Source: Hydrangea macrophylla
Lineage: Eukaryota; Streptophyta; Magnoliopsida; Cornales; Hydrangeaceae
Assembly (NCBI GenBank): GCA_033977485.1
Contig: CM066984.1
Coordinates: forward strand, 32,283,501-32,347,500
Reading direction: 5' to 3'
DNA: 64,000 nucleotides
Part shown: positions 12,001 to 24,052 of the stretch, in pieces
How positions within the stretch are numbered: position 1 is the first letter of the stretch
Layout of the letters: the number at the start of each line of letters is the position of its first letter
Position numbers and translations under genes: made by a program
Notes under the pieces: generated by a model
Told to the model about the DNA's origin: nothing
The model's input: only the letters and a program-made list of their open reading frames with translations
Database searches by the model: none

Positions 12001-13928
12001 TGGGTTGTGTATTAATGCAAGAAGGTAAAGTCGTAGCTTATGGTTCGAGACAATTGAAACCTCACGAGAAAAATTACCCTACTCACGATTTAGAGCTTGC
12101 CGCCGTTGTGTTTGCTTTAAAAAGTTGGAGACACTACTTGTATGGTGAAAAATTTGAGGTATTTTCCGATCACAAAAGCCTTAAATATATTTTTACTCAA
12201 CGAGACCTTAATTTGAGACAGCGCCGTTGGATGGAGTATTTAGGAGATTATGACTTTGACTTGCAATACCATCCGGGTAAGGCTAATGTCGTGGCCGATG
12301 CCCTTAGTCGTAAACCCCGTGGCACCTTAGCCTATTTACCTATCCAAGAGTGGAGGATGTTTGAACACCTTGATGATTTTGAGATTCATTGCACAGAAAA
12401 TCCCAATCTAGCTACTTTGTTCACTTTGACCGTTCAACCGTCACTTTTGAACCGAATTTTGGAATTACAGAAATCCGATGATGAGACCATGTCCTTAAAG
12501 TCCCGTATGCTTAATGGAGATTTGGAAAAGGGCTGGACTTTCGATGATAATAGAGGTTTGAGGTTTCGAAACCGAGTCTTTGTTCCCATAGCTTGTCGAG
12601 AGGAGGTTTTGAAAGAATTTCATCATTCTCGCTTCGCCGTTCATCCGGGGGGTACGAAAATGTACCATGATTTACGCCGTCAGTATTGGTGGAAAGGCTT
12701 GAAAAGAGCAGTTGTCGAGTTCGTCGCAAGTTGTCCAGTTTGTCAACAAGTAAAGGCCGAGCATCAAAGACCCGCAGGTTTGTTACAACCTCTCCCTATT
12801 CCCGAGTGGAAGTGGGAGCATATCACTATGGACTTTGTTATGGCACTTCCTAGGACCTTGCGTAAGCATAATGCTATTTGGGTCATTGTGGACCGTTTGA
12901 CTAAATCGGCCCATTTCTTACCAATTAAGGTAACCGACACCGCAGACACACTTAGTATGATCTACATCCGAGAAATTGTGAGACTTCATGGTATCCCAGT
13001 TTCGATTGTATCGGATCGTGATTCGAAGTTTGTATCTCACTTTTGGCAGAGTTTACAGAAAGCTTTGGGTACTCAACTTCTTCTTAGCACAGCGTTCCAT
13101 CCTCAGACAGATGGGCAGTCCGAGCGTACTATTCAAATCTTAGAGGACATGTTGAGAGCCAGTATTATGGAACTTGGTGGTAATTGGGAAGAACATTTGC
13201 CATTGGCCGAGTTTGCGTATAATAACAGTTATCAAGCTAGTATTCAGATGGCACCATTTGAGGCATTGTATGGCCGCCCGTGTCGATCTCCTTTATGTTG
13301 GGGCGAGGTAGGTGAGACTATTCTTCATGGACCCGATATGGTTAGAGAGACGTCAGAAAAGATTAAAGTGATTCGTGAAAAGTTGATTTCAGCTCAGAGT
13401 CGTCAGAAATCTTATGCCGACCGTCACCGCCGGCCTTTGGAATTTGAAGTTGGTAATCACGTGTTTCTAAAGGTTTCGCCGCGTCGTGGATTACAACGTT
13501 TTGGACAAAGCGGGAAATTAGCACCGCGGTTTGTGGGACCGTTTAAGATTCTTGAAAGGATTGGTGAAGTCGCGTATCGCTTAGCTCTTCCGTCTCAACT
13601 CTCGAGTGTTCACAATGTATTTCATGTTTCAATGCTTCGTAGGTGTAACTCCGATCCACTCCGTCAGCATTACCCCGATCCATCGCATATCATAGATTGG
13701 ACTGAGTTGCCTCTTGGAGAAGACGCGTCGTATGAAGAGCAACCCATCCGTATCATTGAGAAGAAAGACCGTGTGTTACGAGGGAGAGTTATCCCGTTGG
13801 TAAGAATTCAGTGGAATCATCATGGTATTTCCGAGTTGACTTGGGAGGACGAGGATGAAGCTAGGAAGAGTTACCCTCACCTTTTTCCCGAGTGGAGTAA
13901 GTCTCTTTCATTTAATAATATTAGTTAG
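9093..13928 (+). CDS. Gag-Pol polyprotein of the Tekay/Del element
   Basis: One uninterrupted frame of 1611 codons encodes all proteins for retrotransposition. In order: an Arg/Gly-rich N-terminus (2-35); the Gag capsid region (about 110-290); a CCHC zinc knuckle [15 protein letters not shown] (about 367-381); an aspartic protease with LIDTGAS (about 482); reverse transcriptase with FIDDIL (about 815); RNase H with a DASLEGLG block (about 964); integrase with the HHCC zinc region (about 1177-1230) and the DDE residues in [15 protein letters not shown] and DGQSERT; then a C-terminal chromodomain-like segment (about 1560-1603, [20 protein letters not shown]), which in this group steers integration toward heterochromatin. 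All catalytic signatures are present and no stop or frameshift is seen, so it may be competent. The ATG at 9093 follows a leader of about 330 bases after the PBS. Confidence 0.95.
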   Translation: MPPRVRGRARGRPPSRARGRARGRGGAAGRGAQSSSSASAPVPTTESTPASIPESTPGVPDGAQFFREMAAAMRDFTQAAQAARNDIPTPPVAPAGVAPVVPVIQGEPRAQSAMREFGRKNPPVFSGETDPVQAELWLKRITRIFEHLGIVEDNLRIDAATFQLAGRAQIWWELVLTTQTLEGMSWNTFTQLFLDKYFPPVARNAKRIEFLNLRQGEMSVTDYEARFGDLARFAPDITADDKIKARTFENGLRQGLRAKVVGFELDSYSKVVQKALVFEEEYLSSKKDKEFRAPSKGNQSGSSSGQQFKKQKQEYVPQHSTYSSPIPVQAQPVSQLPPKSQSHQSQSRGSYRSGRSRGGGSFGPRNCYGCGDPNHIFRECPFNQTASQAVVPPQVRPPFPGPYQQSYRPPLLTPPSAPSAQSFKSNAPRGQYHHVGHRGGGQQASKPPPAVFNLAAAAPSVVKSDASVIRGTLLVFSSRASVLIDTGASYSFISSSCASSLDLEVSHLTSTLLVDTPVGGLVPLDRVCRGCELVLADKNIIVDLIVIDMLSFDVILGMDWLTTYRAFIDCFKRRVAFVLPSGDLGRFEGDHLDFPMHSLHSLCKRKNHNDYLASLFSDEDEPTLIEFPPIVSEYSDVFPEDLPGLPPIREIEFAIDLVPGTSPISIPPYRMAPTELKELKTQLEDLQLKGFIRPSTSPWGAPVLFAKKKDGSLRLCIDYRKLNHVTIKNKYPLPRIDDLFDQLRGSTCFSKIDLRSGYHQLRVRDCDIPKTAFRSRYGHFEFLVMPFGLTNAPAAFMDLMNRIFSPFLDKFVIVFIDDILIYSPSREKHEEHLRIVLEVLRGHRLYAKFSKCEFWLSEVKFLGHVVSGDGVSVDPSKIEAVLDWQSPKNVFEVRSFLGLAGYYRHFVENFSRLAMPMTKLTRKGVKFIWDDSCENAFQQLKNRLTSAPILVIPERGLNYTVYCDASLEGLGCVLMQEGKVVAYGSRQLKPHEKNYPTHDLELAAVVFALKSWRHYLYGEKFEVFSDHKSLKYIFTQRDLNLRQRRWMEYLGDYDFDLQYHPGKANVVADALSRKPRGTLAYLPIQEWRMFEHLDDFEIHCTENPNLATLFTLTVQPSLLNRILELQKSDDETMSLKSRMLNGDLEKGWTFDDNRGLRFRNRVFVPIACREEVLKEFHHSRFAVHPGGTKMYHDLRRQYWWKGLKRAVVEFVASCPVCQQVKAEHQRPAGLLQPLPIPEWKWEHITMDFVMALPRTLRKHNAIWVIVDRLTKSAHFLPIKVTDTADTLSMIYIREIVRLHGIPVSIVSDRDSKFVSHFWQSLQKALGTQLLLSTAFHPQTDGQSERTIQILEDMLRASIMELGGNWEEHLPLAEFAYNNSYQASIQMAPFEALYGRPCRSPLCWGEVGETILHGPDMVRETSEKIKVIREKLISAQSRQKSYADRHRRPLEFEVGNHVFLKVSPRRGLQRFGQSGKLAPRFVGPFKILERIGEVAYRLALPSQLSSVHNVFHVSMLRRCNSDPLRQHYPDPSHIIDWTELPLGEDASYEEQPIRIIEKKDRVLRGRVIPLVRIQWNHHGISELTWEDEDEARKSYPHLFPEWSKSLSFNNIS

Positions 13929-14000
13929 TGAAGGTTTGAGCAAGTCGTTGCTCCCTTTTTTTTCGATTATTTGCTCCGAATTCCGGGACGGAATTCTCTT

Positions 14001-14012
14001 AAGGGGGGTAGA
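14001..14012 (+). promoter_or_regulatory. Polypurine tract of the Tekay/Del element
   Basis: AAGGGGGGTAGA lies immediately before the right LTR, and an identical tract lies before the left LTR at 5768-5779. It primes plus-strand DNA synthesis. Confidence 0.85.
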
Positions 14013-14013
14013 T

Positions 14014-16987
14014 TGTAATAACTTGAAATTTTAATTAAGGGTAAAACGGTAATTAAATGATTAGGTGTGAGCCTGTTAATTATTTTGGGGCAGTATTTGA
14101 ATTTATATGAACTTGTGTCACTATATTTAATTAATTATTCATTTATTTATTTTCTTTTCTTAATTGGTATTATTTTATTTTATTACAATATTTTTTTTTA
14201 CTAGGGTTAATGTGGGTACATGTTTTAAATTGGGTGTGTAGGGGTAGACCACACATATACACACATGTACTACCTATATCATCTTGCATTTAAAATGCAA
14301 AGACCAAACAACAAAATTGTGGACCCCACCCCAACTTAAAGGGCCGGCCACATCTCCCTCTCTCCTTCACTTTCATTTTATTTTCTTTTCTTTCTCTCTC
14401 TCTCTTCTTCTTCTTCTTCTTCATATACAAATGGGTATACATAAAAACCTCCATGACCCTCTTCATTCAAGCTCCGATTAGGCCATTAAAAAGTCACTTT
14501 TGTGAGTTTTGTTATTTCACAAAATAGTCTTAGATTTTCAAGAGCTACCTAGGGGTACCCTCAAAAATCGATTTTGTGGTCATTTACATAGTTAATCCGA
14601 ATTTCATAGAGTTGAAAACCTAGCTTTCATCCATGGAAAATCTTGAGGGGTTTTTGCTTTGAAGGTGTCCTTGGGCTACCTTGGACTTCTCTTTTCCACT
14701 ACTTGGAGCCATTGAAGCTTCTTTGGGTTTTTCTTGCATGTTGGGGTGATTTCCATTTATTTTGGAAAACCTTCTTTGAGGTAGCTATACATTGTTTCAA
14801 TTTCATATGTTGTACTTGTCTAAATTGATTTGAGTTCATTTATATGTATTAATAGTGGACTTAGACACATGTATTAGGATTTTTCCCCTAAGTTGTAATG
14901 TTGGAATTATTATGCCTAAAATGTGAATTACATGCTTTAGTGGTGATTTTGTGGTGCTAAATATAATTAGAGGAATTTTAGAATAATAATATGGACTCAT
15001 GCATGAGGATTTCCCAAAGTTGTAATGTTGGAATTATTACACTATAATGTGATTTATAGGCTTTAGTTGTGATTTTGGGGTACTAAACATAATTAGAGGA
15101 ATGTTAGAATGATAATTTGGACACATGCATTAGAATTAATCAAAGTTGTAAATTAAGGGTTGTATGCTAAATTTTGAATTTTGTGCTCTTGTTGTGTTAA
15201 ATTTGATTATGTGGTGCTAGATATGCTTAGGATGCTCCCTTTATGTGTAAACACATGCTAGGACGTTAGTTTAGAAATTCTCGTTAGGAATGTTTAATTA
15301 TGGAATTTAATTACATTCTTTGAAGTTCTTGATATCATGTCTAATGGACTAGAATTATTGCTTATATATTGTAGTGGATCATTTTTAAAATCATTATCAA
15401 CATCATATGCATTGAGGCCAAATCGACAAGCATTACATGAACACGACATAAATGTTTTATTTTGAAAAGAGAAAAACCCCATGCGAGGGAATTTTATTTA
15501 AGAAATCCGGACGTGGGTTGTGATGTGAGACAGGGAGAATGACCCTTAGAAACATTCAAACTCCAGCTATATTCGGTTGGCTCCCGGAAGTTGGTATGCT
15601 ACACTCCATGCGTGGGTGGCTCATGGTCCGGTAATGAGAGAGGTGTGCACATATCATGCATAGCCTTGCGGCTTTAATCATTTCATTGTAGCCGTGGTGG
15701 CAACCCATTGCATCTCATTTCATTTTAGTCATGGATAGCATATAGAATTGTTACAATGTATTCTACGAGCCGTCGTTCTCATAAAAATGACAAAACATTT
15801 TTCAGGTGAGCTTGATAAGGGTAAAGGGCACATGTGACCCGACGCGTGGGTCTTGACATCTTTTGTCCTGTTTTGAAGACTTGTGCTTAGACATGTATAT
15901 GGATAGTTCTTATGTAAATTTTAACTAGTTGGGGAAGTTTGTAATAGTCTAGTACTCTCCAAGAGAATGGTTGTATTATTTTTATTACAAAACTTCTAAT
16001 GCTTGGACTTCCATATTTTGTCATTTTGGGAAGCCTTGTTGTAATTGATGGACAAATATTAGTCCTTGTCTTTTCTACTTATTAAACTTAATTATGTTAT
16101 GTAAATTATGTTTCCGAGACGATAGAATCTCTTTTTAAAGTTTTATGTATGTGTAATCGTATGGAATCCTTGCCGGATTCATTTATGTTTGGTTTTGTCC
16201 TTGCCGGACTCAGTGTAATCGTATGGAATCCTTGCCAGATTCATTTATGTTTGGTTTTGTCCCTATCGGACTCATTTTATCTGTATGAAATCCTTGCCGG
16301 ATTTGTCCATTTTGCTTTTAAAAGAAATGTTTTAAAATCTCTTTCTCCCAATCTCTCCCTCTCCCATTCTTCTTCTTTTCATCTCTTTCACTCCTCGTTT
16401 TTAATAAATTTCGAGTAGATGAAGTTCCGTTTGGTCTAGATACGTGTTATATATTGTTTAGGACTTGTTTAGTCTTGTACCAAGGTTTAAACTTGAAAAT
16501 TTGGTATAGTTGGTAATGTTTCAAAATGCTGTCATGTTGCTGTCAAAAGGGAAAAACTGCTACTGTTTTCTTTATTTTCTGCCCAAATGGTGCAGAATTG
16601 GACAAAATGTCATTAGACGAAAGTTGTGCAGAATTAAATTTTACTTGGACCTTCGCGAACAGAATGTGAAATTTCTAAAGATATAACCACATATAGGTGT
16701 TTTAAAATTCAGCAACTATCAAAAATGCCCTTTTTCAAAGTTATTGTATTTTCTTTCTCTCCTTGAAACTAGTCTAGTTTCTTAATTAAATTTTCTAGTG
16801 CTTCTATTATTGTTGGACTCATTAGCATGTAAGTCCATTTAGGAATTACGTATTAGTGAGTCATCCTTGTGGGAATCCCCGTGGGTTTCCAAAGTTGCTT
16901 CCGCATTTCGTGTAAAGATTTTAATTTTATTTTCTCTATTTCTCTATCTTTTCTCTTTCCTCGCGCTTCGGTTTTCGGGGCGTGACA
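14014..16987 (+). repeat. Tekay/Del right LTR
   Basis: It matches 5781-8754 at an offset of 8233 bases over its whole length, with one mismatch noticed (14821). It ends GGGGCGTGACA; the next bases (GAAAAGG) are flanking DNA. Confidence 0.93.
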
Positions 16988-18141
16988 GAAAAGGTTCACA
17001 TGGTCAAAGTTTTTAAAAGCATATGTATATAGTTAAAGAAATAACAAGCCCATCAACAAATCAAAACCAGCAGCAGCTTTGCAGTGAAAAAAATAAAATC
17101 ATATTAAAGTTTGAAGAGACAAAATTATGCATGTATAATGACAAAATATAAAAAATCATCACTCAATGAATTTGGTGGCATAGTTGCAGTCCTATAATTG
17201 TGGGATTTTAATACCATATTCGGTTACATAGTAGATAAAAATCCTATCTATTTTTCTACACTTACGGATTTATAACAAAAAAATTAGTTACCTAAAAATA
17301 TGGGATTAAATCACAAATCAGCTGAAAATATATTTAACTAAACCAACAAATTGTGCGTATTTAATGGATTTAGGGATTGGTGGTGAACTTTAGGATATGC
17401 TATTCATGTGTGTTTCTACGTGTGTATATATACATATATATATCTAGGAGTAAAATTGTAATATTATTCACACTAATTTAGGAGGTTGGACTAATCATCA
17501 AATACTTTCTGATTTTATGGATCTAATAGTATAATTAAATGATGAGTGGACCTAAACTAAAAAAGATTATTAAACTGGGATTTTTGGAGAGATTTCTACT
17601 TAAAATTCATGGGTCAGTAGGACAGTTCGTGAGTTTTTTAAACTTAAAAGCCCAGTGCACCTAAGAATCTTTTTCTATCTGTACTACTCTATAAAACACA
17701 GTGGTGGTGTTTTTTTGTTGCTGTGGTGTTTTGTTAATTTGTTGTTCGTTGTTGTTGTTGATTTGTCTATTGTAATTTTCTTTCTTCAAAGTCTTGTACT
17801 CGTTTCACATGGTATCTACGTTGTTTGATGAAATGAATTGCTATATGTGATAAAAAAAATAAAAAAATAAAATAAAAAATAAATAAAAAGAAAGAAAACT
17901 TAACCCGCTTCTCCAAAACTAACTTGAGAGAAATTATTGGGGTCAATTCCTAAAAAGTTGCAAAAAACTGTAGGAAATCACATGAATTAAACTGTAAAGG
18001 ATGAGGTTAACTGTCATCAATAAATTCAAAAAACTTTGGTGTAATTAACACTACGGAGAGACACACCGGGAAAGAAAATTTGAGAGAGAGAGAACTAAGA
18101 ACAAGGAGGGGGGGAGTTGAATTTGGGTAGAGAGAAGGAAA
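16988..18141. other. Unassigned AT-rich flank and probable 5' leader of a host gene
   Basis: No gene or complete element is recognised. The last 100 bases are purine-rich (GAGAGAGAGA, AAGGAGGGGG) and directly precede the ATG at 18142, as plant 5' untranslated leaders often do. A TATATATACATATATATA run lies near 17425-17443. An A/T-rich run at 17850-17890 may be the tail of an old retroposon. Confidence 0.4.
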
Positions 18142-18193
18142 ATGGAAGACTGCTTGGGACTAGAGGCTAGAGAGGATGTGGAAGAGGAAGAGG
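18142..18193 (+). pseudogene. Host gene exon 1, interrupted by a copia element
   Basis: From the ATG at 18142 the frame reads MEDCLGLEAREDVEEEE and then enters the LTR at 18194. If the insertion and one copy of its AGAGG target duplication are removed, two more codons (Glu-Glu) follow and the exon ends at 23357 before a GTAATTG splice donor, 19 codons in all. A possible exon 2 lies at 23559-23603. The acidic N-terminus is not diagnostic and the protein is not recognised. With a 5.15-kb element in its first coding exon the gene should be inactive or expressed in altered form. Confidence 0.5.
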
Positions 18194-18687
18194 TGTTGGA
18201 AAATAGGAGGATGAAGCTACGAATTCTGATTGAGGCGTGCAAAGGTTTACACCGTCCTTAAGAACAATTCTGCCCCTCTAAGTCAGTGACTTGATGCATA
18301 AGGTCTCAGCGCTATGTTCTCCAGGATTCAACAATCAGCTCACTTCCAAACATGCACTTGATTTGGAAGAGTTTTTGAGTACTCAGAATTGCTCTAAAAA
18401 ACACAGAAAAGAAAATTGAAGAAGATAGAAGAAAGACCATTTTTTTGTTTATAATGAAATGAGAGAAGGCTATTTATAGTAGATAAACTTCCCAACGGTC
18501 ATTTTATTAAAATAAATTTAATAACCTCCAACGGCCATATTTTTAATACAGGAGTTAATAGATTTAATAACCTCCAACGGCCAAATTTTTAATAGATGAT
18601 AGTAATCACATCAATGTAAATGACTTTGTTTAAATCTTTTTGAAATAAAAGGCCCAATGGCCAAATAAGAGGCCAATAATTCCAACA
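18194..18687 (-). repeat. Copia 3' LTR (left copy)
   Basis: 494 bp, TGTTGGAAAATAGG to ATTCCAACA. It contains a near-duplicate inner block, ATAACCTCCAACGGCC, occurring twice. Confidence 0.9.
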
Positions 18688-18712
18688 ATCCCCCCCCCCC
18701 TCCCCTATTTCA
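18688..18712 (-). promoter_or_regulatory. Copia polypurine tract
   Basis: On the minus strand this reads as a run of G with GAAATAGGGGAGGG at its start, directly next to the 3' LTR. It fixes the orientation of the element. Confidence 0.8.
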
Positions 18713-19329
18713 AAAATTTAAACAACAAATAAAAAGAATAGAGCAAGAGAATTCAATGCATCAAAACTGCTGCCTTTAGGGCTATGAACTAGTCCCTAGG
18801 AATATAAGAAGTGACTTACAGGAATTTGGTGAAATAAAATTTCTATGAACCAGAATCCCTTAACGTAAACCAATCGTCTTATACCCACATTAATTCCTCA
18901 TATTCTGAGCAACTCTAATCGGTGTGGCACCTCTAGGCCCTGAGTCAGTCCTGAATTTTCATAAGTGCTCTAGAAAACTTGCCTACATTTTCATAGAAAG
19001 CGGCCCACTTTTACACTTATATAGGTGAATCCATCAAGTATGGACTATGGAATTCATTAAGAGTTTAACTCAACCTTTCTCATTGCAATTGCACTATACA
19101 TCATAGGAATGGACAACAATATAATCAAGTTATAGTGCATCTCAAATCAACCAATGACTTGTTATTACCTATATGAACCTATTTCTTGGGTTCTCCAATT
19201 ACATAGGTTGGGTTACCATCATTGTTGATTTTTGTTATAGGCATAAGCCTCATTCCCCTCGATGTTTCATACACTAGTTTTCTTCCTAGTGGTATTGTTA
19301 AGGTATCAGCCAAACTCACTTATGGCCTT

Positions 19330-20830
19330 GCAAAATTAAGAGAAAAACTTTATCTCAAACAACTGTCTCACAATATTATGACTTAGGCGTATATGCCTAC
19401 TCTTGCCTTTATAGGACTTTTTCATAGCTCAGCCTTTTACAGTCTGGCTATCTCAATGTTTATTCCAAATAGGAATATCTGCTAAGAAGCTTTTAAGCCA
19501 CTCAGCCTCAAAACTAGCTTTCTCAAAAGCTACAAACTCATATTCCATCATTGACTTAGTTATGCAAGTTTGCTTGGATGACTTCCTAGATACTGCACCT
19601 CCACTAAGTGAAAAAATAAATCAAATTTTTGATTTCGTCACATCTGAATTCGAAATCCAATTTTGCATTCCTGAATTTTTTAAAATACATATTTTCCTCT
19701 CCAAAAGGTTTGGCTAAAACCTATCCTTAAAAAATCAAAATTTAAATTCTTTCGAAATTCAAAGTATGCAATACATTTCCAAAATGAATTTTTCTTTATC
19801 TCCGGGTATACAACATTTTTCATAATTTAATTTGTTCCCAAAGAAGAAAGTCAGCTTTAAGTCTCTAGAACAAAAACATTGGTACTAAGCGAGTCATCAA
19901 GTAAAGCACTTCATTTTCCATTGAAAAATATCATTTTGTAACAATTGTGTTGTTACACTTATGCCTACAGGCACTCAATTCAATTAACCATCCTTCAAAA
20001 CTTTCGTGGACTTTACTTCCACAAATATAGCCACAAATGGCTCTTTGGATACATTAGTCTGGAACAGACTGAAGCTTCTGGTAACTCTCGAGCAAAATGC
20101 CCAATTCAATTTTCAAAATAAAATACTTTGAATTCATTTTATTTTGAAGGAGGTTATCATGTTCATATACCATTTAAAACGGTTCTGGCACTACCAATAA
20201 TAGAATCGTATTCCTTTTGATAAACTATATCACACTTGTATGTGATTTAATGTAAAACTTGGCTCAAAAGGAATCCAAAAAGGTTTGGAAAAGAAATTAT
20301 TATTTCAAAACCTTTTCCAACATAATGATATTGATCATAAAAACCAAAAATAGCTATTGTGATTTTAAATCCACAAAATTACATTGGCTTCATCCAAATA
20401 TTTTATATCAAAATAAAGTGATAATAATTTTTGGTATCATCTATAATCTTTAATATAGAACCAAAAAATAAATTATCTCCATGTAAACATGTCACTTTCA
20501 CTAATTTTGAAATTATTTGAAATAATAGTTTAATCAAGATTTTCAAATCACTAGTTGGGTGCCAATTTTAAACCATGTAAAGAGTATATATAAAGTTACA
20601 TAGTTTATTCTTTATAAATCCATTTGGTTTATCCCAATAAATTTTCACCTCTAATTCTCCACATAAAAATGTATTTACATCCATTAGATAACTAATCAAA
20701 CATGAACAACAATATCAACTAGCACACAATAATTTATGTAAAACAGGAGAATAGGTATCAAAAGAAACAACAATTTCCTTAAACCCCTTAGCTACTAAAG
20801 TAGTTTTATAAATTTTCAATAGAACCACTG
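19330..20830 (-). pseudogene. Copia reverse transcriptase/RNase H remnants
   Basis: Read on the minus strand, three blocks keep copia order. Near 20740-20800 the frame gives LVAKGF followed by FDTYSP. Near 20620-20690 it gives VNTFLCGELEVKIYW. At 19330-19605 the RNase H part gives SGGAVSRKSSKQTCITKSMM, then EYEFVAFEKASFEAEWLKSF and the terminal GKSRHIRLSHNIVRQL. Stops and gaps separate them, so nothing functional can be made. No gag or integrase was recognised in 20830-22852. Confidence 0.75.
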
Positions 20831-22852
20831 GGTTAAGAAAAACTTTACTAAAGCTCCATTTACTATATGCTCTAAATATAATATGGCTAAATGGGATAAT
20901 ACATGAGGTTGAGAACCCCCACTATAGGACAATTCACAAAGAGATATATGCTCATGAAAATAAGCACTAATAGACTCAAAAGGTCGCATCACTTTTTGTG
21001 TCATAAAAACTACAAACTACTAGCTGCATATTTCCAAAACTACTTTTTTTTTATTGACTTTACTAGCAAGTTTCTTAGGATTAAATATCCTAACATAAGC
21101 CAAATAACCCAATATTAATAAACATAAAAATTGGGTTTTTTATTTTTCAATACTCAAAAAGAGTAGTTTTCGTTTTAGATTGGGTTACTCAATCAAAAAC
21201 AAAAAATACAGTTTAGTACTAAAGCTAATAATCCCAAAATATTTGTATCGTCTCAATTGGTCTCAAATAAATACAATACTACGAGTCAAAGTTATTTGGT
21301 CAAAAAGAAATACAAGTAAGAAACTTGTCACACCCACTAATTTCTCAAAAATATTCATACAAGAGCTTTCTCATTCCTAGCACATGGTGTGCCCCTTATT
21401 ATATTATATGATATATGTATACAATATATAAATACATATATTCATTTTCACACACCACCAGCAAATTTTTTTTTTTTTTTTCACTTATTAACCAATGAGA
21501 ATTAAGCTCTTGAAGGAACCAAAAGACTAGTAACTGTAGAATGACTAAGCCTCCAACATAAAGACAATGACTTAAACCCATAAAAGGTTGTTATGGATTA
21601 TGTTCAAAGCACAACAAATAACATGTACGATACAAATTGAACTGCCATGTAAACGGTCCGTAAAATAATTAAGGCATCCACACAGTTACACAAAGATAAT
21701 ATTTAGATACATAGTAATTCTCTTTGCTGATCACTAAATATCAACCATTACAGCATGACTAAAAGGCACACAGTAACTAATCTAAAACTGTTGCAGTTTT
21801 TTTATTTTTATTTTTAAATCACACCCAAAGTTAACAGTCAGAATAGCATTACTTACAAGCATATAGTCATATATTATTCTACTGTTACAAAGATAAGCAG
21901 CTAAATAGATTTAATAAAGACAGCAATAATCAGAATGCATGTGTGAGGATGAATTGTAGCTACAAAAGTTACTTAACTGCTAATGTGTGTCCAGTTCCTT
22001 TCGAGCAAGCCAACAAAATATATAAAGAAATATGTATCTACATTTGGATCCCAAACTCAGCATGATGTGGCCCCCGTGGAATTATAATACAATAATAGTA
22101 TGTAGTGAAATCATCTATGATACACACATATATAACTTATAAGGTTGTGTTATTTGTTGACTTTTAAATTTGGAAATTTAATTCCTTAATAACTTTTGTA
22201 AGTTATGAAAGTTCAGCAGCTATATTGTTATTTTTAGTTTTTCCTTCAAAGAAGGAGAAAACCAAGTCAGCATTACATGTGTAACTATATGTATTAAAGA
22301 GACATTAACCCTCTTAATAAAAAGATCCACAAGTAACTGACTAACATGTTCGTGGTTTTAAGTTCTAATAGTCAACTGTTGCAATGTTTTGAAAATAATA
22401 AAGGAATACAATCCGTTTCCATTTGCTTTTGTATACTATGGATATGGCAGGAGTGGGTTTATATACATATATATCACTTCAAATAAGTTTGTTGACTAAT
22501 AAAGCTAGGTTGAACGAGTTAGAAAGACAAGAAAGAATTGTGATATATTTTCTAACAAGTCAACAATTGGTGTATATTTGTGTAGAGATGCAACATTGGT
22601 GGACTGGTTGGTTATTTCTGTATTTCATTCATGCATTTCCTGTTTCCAACTCTTAAAGCAAAAATCTTCAAATTTAAAAAGGCTTATTGAGACATAGGAA
22701 CTACGAGGATAAAATTCATGACATACTCATGCGTCCTAAAATTGTTGGAACAATAAATAGAATAGTATTACCGGATATAGCATCTCTTCGACAAATTTTG
22801 GGTTGAGTCGCAGGCTTGCAGATCATAGCAACATCCAAATTGTTCTTAAGAT
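20831..22852 (-). other. Unrecognised 5' internal part of the copia element
   Basis: By position this should hold gag, protease and integrase. It is AT-rich, with only short frames, and no zinc knuckle or DDE signature was visible. No standard PBS was found next to the right LTR. It may contain unrelated or heavily decayed sequence. Confidence 0.4.
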
Positions 22853-23347
22853 TGTTGGAAAATAGGAGGATGAAGCTACGAATTCTGATTGAGGCGTGCA
22901 AAGGTTTGCACCGTCCTTAAGAACAATTCCGCCCCTCTAAGTCAGTGACTTGATGCATAGGGTCTCAGCGCTATGTTCTCCAGGATTCAGCAATCAGCTC
23001 ACTTCCAAACATGCACTTGAATTGGAAGAGTTTTTGAGTACTCAGAATTGCTCTAAAAAACACAGAAAAGAAAATTGAAGAAGATAGAAGAAAGACCATT
23101 TTTTTTGTTTATAATGAAATGAGAGAAGGCTATTTATAATAGATAAACTTCCCAACGGTCATTTTATTAAAATAAATTTAATAACCTCCAACGGCCATAT
23201 TTTTAATACAGGAGTTAATAGATTTAATAACCTCCAACGGCCAAATTTTTAATAGATGATAGTAATCACATCAATGTAAATGACTTTGTTTAAATCTTTT
23301 TGAAATAAAAGGCCCAATGGCCAAATAAGAGGCCAATAATTCCAACA
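22853..23347 (-). repeat. Copia 5' LTR (right copy)
   Basis: 495 bp and nearly identical to 18194-18687, with about seven differences including one T-run length change. It is followed by AGAGG, the second copy of the target site. Confidence 0.9.
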
Positions 23348-23352
23348 AGAGG

Positions 23353-23603
23353 AAGAGGTAATTGACTCATATATAATTTTTTTTTTGTGTGTATTCACTA
23401 TTGTTAATGCCATAATCTGGCTGTGTTCACACACAAACACATTTCATGTGGCTGTGCATAGATGTATACATTCAAGTTCAAATAAATATGGCTTTTAAGA
23501 TTTTCTAGCACTTTTTCTAATCATTTATATTGATGATTGAAAAATCGTGTTTTCATAGGAAAATTGGTCAGAAAAGGTTGAAGATTCATGTTCTTGCTGT
23601 TGA
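23353..23603 (+). pseudogene. Rest of the interrupted host exon, intron, possible exon 2
   Basis: Bases 23353-23357 restore the exon 1 reading phase and are followed by GT at 23358. A T-rich intron would end at TTTTCATAG (23558). The next 15 codons begin Glu-Asn-Trp-Ser-Glu-Lys-Val-Glu-Asp and then reach a stop at 23601-23603, so either the exon ends earlier or the gene was already broken. Phase zero is kept across the junction. Which gene this is remains unknown. Confidence 0.35.
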
Positions 23604-24047
23604 TGGAATGAACAAATGTGATTAATACAAACACCAATGACAATAGAGAGTTAGACACATATCAATTATCATCTCCCCTCTTCCATTAGTGAATTTTTCT
23701 GTGATTTAAAACTTTTCAAATCATTTGATTGAACCAATCGAATAACCACCACGTTTTGAAGGAATTCTTTGAGAATACTTATTAGTTTGACTGAATCTCA
23801 CTTTGACTGAGGTTTATGAAAATTATGTATAACTTGATTTGCGAAATTTGGAGGGTTTTTTTTTTTTTCGTCAAGCACACTTCCCAGGCAACCCAAATAG
23901 CAGATATGCTTGGGTTAGCTTTTTTGGTTTGAATCAAATTAGATGTATTTCTATCAAAACTAATTCAGCGTTTATTGGTTTGAAGAATTTTTGTTGGGAA
24001 GTGTTTATATATGTGATTGAGAAGATTTGTGTGTGAGATTGCATGGT
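23604..24047. other. No recognisable feature
   Basis: AT-rich DNA between the broken host gene and the next LTR element. No ORF with recognisable similarity and no repeat border was seen. Confidence 0.5.
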
Positions 24048-24052
24048 ATGGT

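Larger units (their letters stand above)
5781..16987 (+). mobile_element. Tekay/Del-lineage Ty3/gypsy chromovirus, apparently intact
   Basis: This is a full LTR retrotransposon: LTR 5781-8754, primer-binding site, a single 1611-codon gag-pol frame, polypurine tract and LTR 14014-16987. LTRs of about 3 kb and a chromodomain at the end of integrase place it in the Tekay/Del group. Only one LTR mismatch was noticed (6588 G versus 14821 T), so the insertion is very recent. No TSD is seen because the left flank is not host DNA but the end of another copy (5507-5780). Confidence 0.93.
18194..23347 (-). mobile_element. Ty1/copia LTR retrotransposon, degraded, TSD AGAGG
   Basis: The LTRs at 18194-18687 and 22853-23347 are bounded by TGTTGGAA and TTCCAACA. 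AGAGG flanks both sides (18189-18193, 23348-23352). A purine tract read on the minus strand adjoins the left LTR, so transcription runs right to left. Remnants of copia RT and RNase H occur in the same direction. About seven differences were seen between the LTRs (near 1.5%), a moderately recent insertion. The internal genes carry many stops, so it was probably mobilised by proteins from elsewhere. Confidence 0.9.

Noticed and set aside
9093..13928. Endogenous pararetrovirus
   Set aside because: LTRs, integrase with DDE and a chromodomain show a Ty3/gypsy retrotransposon; no movement protein or viral coat signature was seen.
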